This document shows positions 22,101 to 34,100 of a stretch of 64,000 nt of DNA, piece after piece. The DNA comes from Ornithodoros turicata (lineage: Eukaryota > Arthropoda > Arachnida > Ixodida > Argasidae): NCBI RefSeq assembly GCF_037126465.1, contig NC_088204.1:17676804-17740803 (forward strand). The letters are read 5' to 3'. How positions within the stretch are numbered: the stretch's first letter is position 1; the number at the start of each line of letters is the position of its first letter. A program made the translations under genes and the position numbers. The notes beneath the pieces were generated by a model. That model was not told the DNA's origin, searched no databases, and saw nothing but the letters and a program-made list of their open reading frames with translations.

Positions 22101-25100
22101 AACGATATCATTCGAGATGATGGTTGGCTAGGACGGTGCTATGCAGTGAAATTCAGTTTTAAGGGTTCATGAGCCCACGAACGAAATCACATCACGCCAT
22201 CGGGAATCATGTGGCAATGCTCCCCTCGCTGATTGGCCGGTGCATGAGCAACTTCTCACGTTTTCCAGGTGCCGGCTGTGCTGTCTGGGGTTTTTCTTAG
22301 GTTTCCATCAGACGCTTTCAGACATATGTCGGCACAGTTCCCTTAGAAGTCGGCCCAGGACGCACATTTCCCCAGGGCGTCAGTCGTGACGTTGCCCACC
22401 TCTGTGAGGCCGACAATGGCGAGCCCTTTTACCACCACCACCACCACCACCACCACCACCTTTCGGACGGGGAGCGATTCCAAGCAACTCGAGTTGCTGA
22501 AGGTTATTGCCAGTGCCGGCCCTGGATGACGCCGAAATAAATCGTTTAAAAATAAAACATTATACAATAAATCGTGTACAAATCCACTTTAAAGATAACT
22601 TTTCGAAAATAAATTCTGCCAATATCCACGGTGGCAACATCAACTGGTAGAAATACACTTCACGAAGTCACCTCCTTCAAAATAAATATTTCAAAATAAA
22701 TCCTGTCTAATTGGTGGACGGCCGAAGTTCCGTACGTCCGCTATTGAAAAATAGTACGGCTGTCGTACTAGGGAGGGCATCCATATTCCCGGTTACAAAA
22801 TTCCCGATCTCGAAATTCACGGTCTCGAAACAAAGAAAATGCCAAGATGATATGCATGTTTAAAAATATGATTCCACTAATTAGCCGCTCAGTTTTACAA
22901 GGTGTCGCTGTCTGTGAAGGTCGTTTTAGGGAGTTAAGGACGGCATATCATCTTGCGAAGCAATCGAGCATTTTCTTTGTTTCGAGACCGTGAATTTCGA
23001 GATAAGGACCTTGATTGATTAATTTGTAAAAGAAAAAAAAGTGAGATGTTAGTCCCAAACCACTCGGGACTGGCCCTGTGATGTGATGTGATAGAAAAAG
23101 AAAAAAATGGGCCCTTGTTATTCCTGTATTCATACGCGCGCCGTATTCTGCACTTTTAACCTGGATGCTTCGATCTTTCCAACTCTTATTAGGAGACATA
23201 TAATTCATAGTGATAGAAATAGTCATAAAGACGTTCGAATTGTGCGTTGCATTGAAAACAATGTTGTATCGGCCTTAAACTAACACACGGCACATTCGCT
23301 CCAGGCTAACTCTGATTTATTTTGGCAGTGTTTATTTTGAGGGCGTGGATTTTTCAGCGATTTATTTCGGAAGGTTGATTTTTCGAGAGTGAATTTTTAA
23401 GCGTGGATTTCTTAACGTTTTATTTTTGAAGAATTTATTTCGGCGTACACCCGATGTGGGATTTCATCTTTCTGTCATAAAGTCGGTTGAAAGTGCGACA
23501 GTTATAAATGTGTCCTGTCTTTACTGTTCGCCATCACTAGTCCCGTAGCGTAATCTCGCCAACAGTCAGTTAGAATAGTATATCGCCATTTATTGCGACT
23601 GAAAGAAAAGCATGTCCCTATTTTCTAAAATTATATTCGTAGTTTGCGTCAACACCACGTACAAACAAAGCAATATTGATGCTTTGTGCGTACCTTTGGT
23701 AAGCCCATCAGTCAGTACGCTGAAGAGTCTCTTGAGGGTGTTGCATCCAGGCATGTTTTGTCCACCGTTCGGATAGAAGTCTACGTGTCCAGATGGGTCC
23801 TCCATTCCCATGCCGAAGAAATCATCTGTAAAGTACCATTGGAGCTCTTCACGTATACTCAAGGAAACGAAGCAAGGTCCCACTTCACACAAGCTCGTTT
23901 CAATTTCTTTTCAAAAAGGGCAACCACAAAAAACTTTTTGCGCTAGCTTTGTTTACCTCTCTTTACCGTTAACTCCCCTTTCCGGAATTCCCCTTCCTAT
24001 GCTGGGACTTCGTGTGCAAAGAATTTCACTTAATTTTTGCGCTAAGTATAGCAGCGGGCGTTGTTATCTCAGGAGTATACTCTTGAAAGAGAGAGAGAGA
24101 GAAAAAAAAGCTTCACCACATAGCACGGTGGAGGCCAACCACTGTACACAGTGATTCCTCTATCACTCTTGATTTGTGGAAAGAGCGGGGCGTACGCCTT
24201 TTGTGACAATTAACATTTCTGCATTTCTGTCACAACAACAACAACAAATAAGTTAATGATAATGTCACAAAAAGGTGTACGGCTCCCGTTTTCAACAAAT
24301 CAGGGAAGAGAACAATGTCATCTACAGTGCACCTCCGTCCCATCAGTACCGTTCATCCTGCATGTGCCTCACTTTGAAATCGTCAACTCTCTCTCCCCCA
24401 CCCCCACTTTTTTTTTTTTTGTGTGTGGGGGGGGGGGGGGGGGCTATAGTCGTGACGATGCCCACTTGAGTACGGCCAACAACGGCAAACTACTTCGACC
24501 CCATTCCCCTCATTTTTAAGAGTGAGGGTTAATCAAGCAATGTTATTTTTTCTAATCAGTAGGTTAATATGATAACTGGGGAATAACTACTTAATACGAT
24601 AGGTTAATCACGAGCCAGCATCGTTCTTCTGGGAAGCAATTTCTGCACAACAATGTAACACCTTTCTGTTTTAAAAAAGGAAAAGAATGCACATTAGGGT
24701 AGCCATTGAACTTATGTAAGGGTGTCCTAAATTGCCCATTAAAGTGCGGGCGACGTTTCAACGATTTCTAGCGGGATTTCACGACTCTTCCCACTCACAC
24801 GCCAACTAGATTAGATTAGATTATATGAGAAGTAGAAACAAGAAAATTAAAACGTAGGTCGCACTGGTGTGGCCAGCTGTGCCGTGACGCTTAATGTGTG
24901 AAAGGCGACGTTTCCGTCGTTCTGTTTATATTTTACGTTGAGTATGGCTTCCACGATTTTTCTGTAGCTTTCACACGCATAAATGCACCATCGTGCACCA
25001 GACAGTTCATCAAGACAAGTTCGTCAGACAACGAGTTACGCGTGCAAATGCCGCTGGGGTTTATCTGAACACACCCTGTATTTTTGCATTACGCTTGTTT

Positions 25101-28100
25101 TGTAAGCAGGAACGCCGGCATGATTTCCTGAGGCAATTGCAAGGGATGTCCTGCAGGAAACGGACAGACACAGTAAGGAAAGTAACGACACTTACACAGC
25201 GATTTTGAATACGCAGTGCTGTCGGTATGGATGATATCCACAAACTCGCCGTCCGTTGGATCCAGTCGTACGGATGGAGGCATTTTCTGGAAGTGAGGTT
25301 CAGCAGGGTCTAACCCTGTGAATATTTGAATACGTTGGTACGAATTAACAAATCGATTAACAATTTCTTGCAAGCAGTAGTAGCGCAGCAGGTACCGCAA
25401 CTGAGACATAAAAAAAGTAAAGAAAAGTAGGAAGAAATAATGTATTTGATATTGAGCTCCGTAACCTCTGGACACTGCATAGGAACACAACGCCTTTTTA
25501 CAGACGACGCATGCTTGCTTACCGTGCATTCACACAAAGCGACATTCCCCACAACAACAACAGATAAATTGATGAACAGATGATGATGAACGGGGAAATC
25601 CGCCATAATATTACAGCGGAAGATGCGAAAAACATGCTTGCTGCTGCCACGTAATCAGAGGAACCCAATATTAGGCCTTTTGGTGCATCGCAAGCAGGTG
25701 CTGAGTAGTATAAAAGTCGCTGAGTAGGTACGGGGGCGCAGTTCGGATAGGCATCCTGACCTTACAATCAATACTTTGCAATCAATCCCAGAACTGAAGT
25801 CTGTATTTCTCAGGTATAGCACTAAGTTGCCAAGCAGTGCCGCGGTTATTTAGCTCGGGGGGGGGGGGGGGGTTATTTGCTCCTTCATGCAAACAAAAGT
25901 ACAAGTGAAGAGAAATGCTGAGAAAGAAAGCAAACAGCTGGAGATAAGAGAGAAACTGATGTTCTAAGGCTGGAACAATATAGAAGGGACAGATACAAAC
26001 AAAGTTTCATCTTTCATAGCTGGAGATAAGTTGCTGTTGCGTTAATGTGGGCTATCTGGTCAGCGTCCGGTGTCCGGGCTAGTTTTTAATAAAGATATAG
26101 TAGTAAAGACGATCGTTTTTACTTTTACCGTCAAAATATACTCTATGGAGAATGGACCCGCGCATACGATAAAGTTCGTGGTTCTGAGTACTCGTACAGC
26201 GATATCCGACGCCCTCACGATCGCGGACCAACTTTTGCAGCACGCTGCCGTTGCACCCTTCCTCGAATTGTAAGACACTGCGGGAACGGAACGTCAGGAG
26301 GATGTTCGATGTGCCCTTGCACCTTTTCGGTACGGAAGTCCCGCACGGGAATTCAAGATTCCCTTCGGAAACGGCCAGTCGTACTCTGGGGACCTGCTGT
26401 TCGCAACATTTCTGCTCCCGCTTCTTGCTTTGACGAATCCTTTGTCAAAGATGGCGTCCGAGCCGAAGAAACAGAAAACGATAGACTAGATGTTAGGTGC
26501 CACTCCGGACTCGGAAAACAGCGTTTATTTTATTTAGTCCATGAAAAGAAGGTGCCTCAAGGATTCTACACGAGAAATTGCAGTCCTGTTTACGAATGCT
26601 GTGCATTTCTGTCAATCTTTGAAGATCTGCTGAGCCTCCACAAGTTTCGATGACGCGAGGAGTGGGTGACGTAATCATAAGCCCACAAATTGCAATGACG
26701 TCATGTTCTGGAGAGGGCACTCGTCGCCTAGCAACGACGCCGGCGTCCTGGGAGGGTCACGTGGTGGAGAAGTCACGTGGGTGACACTGATCGAAGGAGG
26801 GGAAAATGGGAGAGATGTCTTCTTCCTCCTTTGTGTTTTCTCTAAGGTCGGAGCGGTCGGATGATATGTCACGTAGGGCTCCGCTAACGGAGTGTAAAAA
26901 GTGAGCCCCCAGAAGACGCGAAGGGCAACAACGTTGCCAGATGAGAGCCGGGCGCTCCGTCGGAGTCTAACATGACGCCACAGTTCTCAAAGATGAAAAT
27001 TCATTTTCTCTAGCTTTCGCATCCCGTAGAGTCAAAATATTTATCGGGAATGTAAAGTGAGACAAGAAGATTTCAGAACCATAACTTTGGTAGGATTCTA
27101 AAGACAGAGATTTAGGCGTTAGTGGCACTTTAAAGGAGCTATGAACTGTACCAAGCGAGCCTGCCGACTGTGTCGGCTCCAAACGGCGATTTCAACGTGT
27201 TGTCTGTGACACCTTTTGTATAGGTGAATTTGATAGGCGCGTATCTTCAGCACATAGCATGCTCCTAGCCAACCATCTTCCCAAATGACAACGTTCTCGC
27301 CCATGATAACGAGAGGCGAAGCCTATTATGTATATATTATGCGCGGCTACAAAATCGGCTACGCCTCCCGTTTTCAACAAATCAGAGACGAAAACATTGT
27401 CATTCGGGATGATGGGTGGCTAGGAGCGTGCCATGTAGTGAAGTTCATCTTGAAGAGGGTAAAGCAGAACGTTATGTGTACCTCCGCGTTGGCGTACAAT
27501 TCTTCAGATGACGTAACGATGGATAGAGGTACGGACGGCGGTGCATGTACTCGCCCGAATACGAAAGAGAGTGCGTTTTTGTATTAACGCTGCACTAGTT
27601 ATGAAGGGGAAGAATTGAACAATAGATTGTAAATAGAATTACGAAGCGTAGAAGAACAATATTACATCTATTAAACCCGTAACTAAATACATGCAGATAG
27701 GAGTTCTTACCACCTTTAAGTTAGCGATCGTTGAGCATCATCACCGCGGAACAAGGGTAGCGCCCATCGTGCGAAAGTACGGCCTATCGCAATCGACAGC
27801 GCAGGTACGAGCGCAAAATGATACGAAAGCGTGCGTACGAAAAAATTGAAGGCGCATGCGTAAGCGCTTCATGCTGCCGACGCTTTCAATAATTTTATTG
27901 AGGAGCGCGTGCCGCCTGCTCATTACGTCGCGCAGCCTGGCGCAGTTGAAGTGATGTTGTGCATATCTACAATGATAACCAAAAGTAATCGAAGCAAACA
28001 AGCAATTTTCAATAAAATATTGATATTTCCACCCTCTTTCGTCTCGTACGTCGTTAGCATCGCTCGCGGAATAACGCGCAGCGCGCGACTTTCGTAGGCG

Positions 28101-31100
28101 CTGACCTATAGGTCAGCCTTCCTGTAGCGATATCCCTCGCATAACGATTTAATTAGCGATAACCGCCGATATTTTTATACGCAGGTTTCACTATATTTAA
28201 TGGTTCATAGATGGGATATGTGCAGAATCCACAAGAAAAAAAAGAGAGAATGAAAAGCATCACGCGTTGTCACATCGTGTGTAATGTCCTGTAGTAATCA
28301 TAATGCAAATAATAACAGCTCGCCAAATCAACCCAATCAATACAATCGAAAAAGTAACTGTACAAGTATCAGTGTATTATTATTATCAGTGCAGTATTTT
28401 CTCCCACGGGGTTTCTGTAACTATAACTCAGACACTTTTAAACCCATTTATCTGTAACGGTATCTGCGATATATTTTTTTTAAAAATAACGTTAACTACC
28501 CTGATTGCAAACCATGGGGAACCGTCCTGAAGTGTAGCCACAAGATATTCCCGTAGCAGACGACACGTCCGACGGTGTCGTCTGCTATGTACGCGTTGCG
28601 CCATGCACTCCCCATATTGCGGCACCATGCGAATGATCAGGACAAAATGGGGGAGAACTTCCGCACCGTGAACAGCTTTAATGCGTCAGCATTAGAGTCC
28701 TCGCTACTAAAGAATCGCGGCGTGGTCCGTCTGTAGCCACGGCGCGGCGCACATGCGCGGTGAGTGGAGAGGGAAGGAGGGAAGGAGAGAGCGCATGAAG
28801 AGCGCGACAATATCGCGTCAGCACTCGGCAGTGCAGCTGTGGTGGTCGACAGGTTCGGACGTGTCTGCGTGGGGGCGCCATGGGTTATGAAAGCTGTGCG
28901 GAGGAGCGTCAGCAAAAGAAGGCTGAGGCTGCGAGACGGCGCTGTCAAGCTGAATTGGAGGAAGTACGTACGAGAGGCTCATTTGGCTGTGGATAGGGTC
29001 GTGTGCATGTGCGCCATCACGGGAGGGCGGGGGGCAAGGGGACCGTTGCACCCGGGTTTCTAGAAACGTAGGGTTTCTGAGTCGAGACACTATAGTTACG
29101 GGCGCAGTTGACGCATCCCCAAACATTCTGCCCTGTCTCCTCCTGGAAAAATCCTGGCGGCGCTCTTGGTCGTATGAAGGGTTCTATATAGCGTTTATGA
29201 AGGGTCGTTGAGAGTCGTGAAGGGTAGTTCCCAAAGGGTTTTCAAGTGTGTGCGGGGGGGGGGGGATGGCAGGATAGGCTCGCTGTTGTTGGCCACACAG
29301 AACTGGGCGTCGTCACGACTACAGCCAAAAAAAAAAAAAGAATACAAAACACAAAGAAAGGACGGACGGATGGAGGATAGAGGAGGATGAAGGATGGGGA
29401 TGCGGTGAGGGTGCACGAGTTCGTTGGGGAGAGCAAAGTATTAGATGGGTCGTTGAGCAAGGCCTACCTTCTGCAGAAAGAGAATGAGGTTTCTTGCTTT
29501 GGCGGTACGCTCTTAAACCCGTACCTTTTATTGTAACTTTTAGAAACATGTAACTTCTATATAGACGTAGATTTCGAGATTTCTTATAGGTTACACCACT
29601 GTAACGTATATTTAGAGGTTAAAAGCGACCAAAGTCATGTCTTTACAACACGAATAGAAGTTACATCTCGGAAAAAACAAAAACAGCTTATTGTAACTTA
29701 TAAATGTACCCTCTACTCCGACACTGTAACTTCTAAGCGAAATCTCCAACGATAATATCTTTGTTAGTTTCTTATCGTTTGTTTTCCTTCTGTTTTTCAG
29801 CATAATGCCGCGTTTCAGCCTCCCATTCGAGACGACAGTTGCGAATCTACGCTGTTATTTTTTATCTGTTTCAGCGTCATCTATACGTCGACTACATGTT
29901 ATCAATGCTGTATGAACACAGATTATAAGTTCGCAGTCTGGAATACTGATAGTATGTTTCTTTCTAAAGGGTGGAAAACCATTGTCAATGCCGCAACCAC
30001 CAAGATTTCCGATTTCGCTGCGTAGCCGAGCCTGGTCTAGGTCTATCCACACTGAGAGCGGTTTCCTTGAAACGCTTAACGCTCGTCGTCCGTCCGTTAA
30101 CAAGTGTAATCTGTTTTAATCAGTGGTTTTCCTCGCGTTTATCATAGTATCGCCAGGAACAACGGAAAAGCTAGATGTTGCTAGCAAACAAGGATATTTT
30201 CGGTGTTCTCAGGGGAAAGTGTAGTGAGTGCGAAGATTGCAAACAATATTAACCGAAAACGAACGTCTCCACCGCAGCCCTAATTCACACACTTCATACA
30301 CTGGGTAAGTGTACATTTTGTGCTAGGTACGTGCGTTATTTTGATAGCAAGAGCTCTTAGCGGATGTTTGTTGTGATTATGGCAAGCGTTTTACGGTCCT
30401 GCATATGAACGCCACTTACGCTTGCTACTTTTCTGCTCTTACTTGGTCGCCAAGTCAATACACCGGCGTGCATTTTGCGAGCTGCGGATATATGCATCGA
30501 GATATATAATTCGCAGCTTCCTACTTGTTGTATTCTTACGATATTCTAAGACTCAATCGCGGAGTGAACGCCTTCCCGCATTTATGCTGCTTTGTACCTT
30601 GTGCTTTGTACGGATTTGAATGGTTCCGTAACTCTCATTGCCCAAACTTTTGTTCCCAGGATCCCACATGCAGGTTCACACAGCGTCACCAGCGCAATGC
30701 AGTACCTCACAAACTCGTCCCAGAGCGCCTCCAACGCTGATAACGCAGTAATGTAGTGTCTCCTGCGTTACTGTACACTCATATTCCTCAAGGTTGTGTG
30801 CGTTTTTTGTAATACTGTATTGCCATTTGCGCTTGCCTCTGCAACACGAATGTGGAATAAATTTTTTTCTGCTGCAATTCTCCATTTCGTTGGGTCTGTT
30901 CAGCTTAGCAAACACAGGTCAGTTGTTTTGACTCGCTGGCTTCCTCGCACTTTTATGCATTGCTTCTCACTTAGAAGATAGTTCTTTTTTCCACATACAT
31001 GGTAAAGCGACCATAGTTTCTCCTCACATCAGAATCGCACTTGTGCACAATGTGTCACCTGTCGACAGACTTCTGTTTTTGTAATATACATCTGTTCAAG

Positions 31101-34100
31101 ATCTCCTTTTCTGCTGGTTCATTTTGGTACCTTGGTGTGTTCTGTAAATGTCTGTCGATATCCCACGCACAGGGTGTTTGTTTTTATTCGCATCACACCA
31201 GCGCTCATTTGACAGTTGGGTTATGTTAATTTTCGCAAATTAACCCATCCGTAGTTACAAACATTTCCGACATTTCCTGACGCATGTGTTTGTAACTACG
31301 GATCGATTAATTAGCAAAAATTCACATAACCCACCTGCCAAATGAGCGCTACTCTGTTGCAAATACAAATGAACATCCTGTATAAAAAGCCGCACGTTGG
31401 CGTAACCTTTGCGGGCAGGTGCTGGATTCAAGGCCGTAACCTCTAATTAGTGGGTTTCGTTGTAACTTTTATAAAAGGTACTGCTTAGAGGGTACCTGGT
31501 AGCTTCTGAAATAGAGGGTAAAATATTGCGATTTTTTACCCTTTACTAAAGGGTACCGAGTTAAGAGTGTACGTTCGCCAGAAGAACCGGCGGGGTAGAG
31601 GATGTCCGCTAGCGTGCTCGCGGATTTTCAAGTTAGAATGGTGGTGGTATCGGATCCACCAATGGATCGACCATGATTTTCTCTTCTTCTTTTTCTTCCA
31701 CTAGAATAAGCTCGTGTAGATGCGTGGTTATTGATAGATAGCCCAATGAAACCCTGAAATCTCCACAATAGACTGGAGCTGATAAACGCTTCAAACGATC
31801 TTTGCACCCCACATATTTCTTTCCCCATCCCACTCTTGCCCTCTGTCCTCCTTCTCACATGTCTGCTCCTGTACACCGTTCTAAGCCATACTTGCTTCGC
31901 GGCGCTAGGCGACAATAAGAAAAGTAGAAGAGGCAGTGAAGCAGCGTACCTGTGATACGACCTAGCCTGTTGATTCGTTCCCCGGAGTAACCCATAATGT
32001 GTGCCCCGAGGCTGTGTCCAATGGCGTGGAACGTCCTTGGATCGGCTCCTGTAGTGTTCTGTAACATGTCCCAAAATAAACGCAGCTGTTAATGATGTTA
32101 AGGAAACAGGATGCAGGCAAGTTGATAGGTAATTTCCTATCAACTAATCCTAATGCTATCCTAATGCTAAACCAAATGGTTTAGCATTCATCATCTCACA
32201 GTAAAGTTGTTGTTGTTATTATTCTTTGGTTTATTTATTTTAGGATACGTCTGGCACCAGTTGCCGTAGAAGGAGCGGCAAACAGATACACGAGAAGCGT
32301 CTGTGGAACAAACATCCTTTTAGACTCATTGGTAGCCAGACCTCGCTATTATAAGCGTACCGCAGTAGCCGGCCTAATGTATAGTAGGGCTAACATCTCT
32401 ATATTTTTTTTACCAACCAACCAGAAGCGTGTACGCGAGTACGAAAACAAAGAATTGAATAAATAAATAAGGCGCACGTCGCTGGATAAGAACAAAACGA
32501 TCACATACAAAACAATACGGATGATAAGTTAATAAGTAAACTAAACAATGCGGATGAGCTAGCCTTGACACAAATAACCGTTAGAAATAGCCGCTACAAA
32601 GGATAATAACGTCCCTCGTGACTGACCCTCGCTCTCAGGTAGCCGGTTCAAGTTCGCTATGGCGAGGGGGCGACAGAACAAGTTTTTTAGATAATTCGGG
32701 TATACGGAACCCATACCTATACTGCATAACGTGTTAGGAATGATTCAGTCTAGACCGTTCAGATGAATGGATGACGTTTTCTGCATCCGTCGCGATCGAA
32801 TCCGAAACTACGTATATAGTGCCGTTTCACTCCGCGTCCATCACTAATATCAACGTCAAAAATCCGACGCGACTTAGTGGAGTTGTTGCTGTGCAGTTTG
32901 ACGTAACGTATGGCAAGAGCAGACAAGGGACGTTGATGGTATTCCGGAATTATCTCTCTCTCTCGTCACGTCACACGGACACGTCCAATCAGAGAGCGAC
33001 CTTTGGCGCGGGCAAGTCCATTCAGGGAGCGGCTGCGGGGCCCTTGTCGTTGCCCTTGGCGACCGACCGGCAGGCGCTAGGGAAGGTGTACGGCGTCTGC
33101 TGGTCGCGCAGGGTTTGTGATCGGGTTGTGGGATGTTGTTTCTTGTTCGCGTCGAACGTGTTCGTACAGCCAGGAGTGACGCAATATGGTCGCGTCAGAA
33201 CTCACACTAGAAAGCGAAAGTCAGCGTATTTACCTAGGTCTTTTCACTTCGTGAGATTGACGAGGTGAATGACGAGGTGAAGGACAATCGCCTGCGCTGC
33301 GCTTCTATTCGCGTGTCTGAATGACGGTGTGTACGGTGTCACGATCGTTGGTGCTTGCTTAGCTGTAGAGGAGGTGCGAATCTTTGAAACTCGTTTATTT
33401 AATATCTGAGCTACTTTCGAAATTGACTGTGAAGCGGCGACGAACATTATCGTATAGGTTTCACACGCAGTTTCCGGATGCGATAGTCCCTTTAAGGCAG
33501 ATTTTGATGTCGACTACCAGTTAAAATATTTTGAGTCGCTGCACATTGTTTCTGTAAGGGCAAGTTGAGGAAGGCCATTTTGCAAGAATAGTTCATACGG
33601 AGACTCGCAGCGAGAATATTTATGGCGCACAAAACGGATGGCCCTTCTTTGAACTGTTTCGATTTGTTGAATTTTCGTTTGCACATTTGGGAATCCAAAT
33701 AACTGACACGTAGACCAAGATAAAACGTACCGCGCTTGGTAGGCAAGCAGTTTAGTTTTATCTTCGGCGTCTTTTAGCGTTCTTCATAGGTACGCTTACC
33801 TAGAGGTAGCTTTTCCTATGGCGATTTTATTGGTCCCAGCGGAGATTGTCTGCAGTAACGACCCTTAAATATTTATATACTTTAATAGTGTTCAACACTA
33901 CATTATTATTACGGGCGTCCTGTGTGGGTGTGCTTGTTGCGGCCTGCAGGTCACACTTTTGTTAACGTGTTAGTGACGGACGTTGTATTTCCGAGCGATC
34001 TGCAAGCCCCCGTTTTGTTAACGTTAATTGACATTTGCCGTACTGCACACCAAGCCAGCACTGAGTTTAGAGAGTTTTGAAGGCCTACACTTGATTGTTT

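Larger units (their letters stand above)
29508..31571. mobile_element. Candidate 2.06-kb DNA element with CRCTCTTAA...GGTACC ends and TA flanks
   Basis: The left end CGCTCTTAAACCCGTACC follows TA. The right end, read inverted, is CACTCTTAACTCGGTACC and is followed by TA. Subterminal TGTAACTTYTA motifs recur five or more times at 29530-29740. Another palindromic MITE lies inside (31170-31380). No transposase is recognised in the interior. Confidence 0.5.

Noticed and set aside
24360..24530. Poly-G/poly-T segment as a terminator or G-quadruplex regulator
   Set aside because: It is an inverted copy of a retroelement 3' end present at two other places.
32771..33268. 165-codon plus-strand frame as a gene
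   Set aside because: No motif, no start context of note, and it lies in a lipase intron among repeats.
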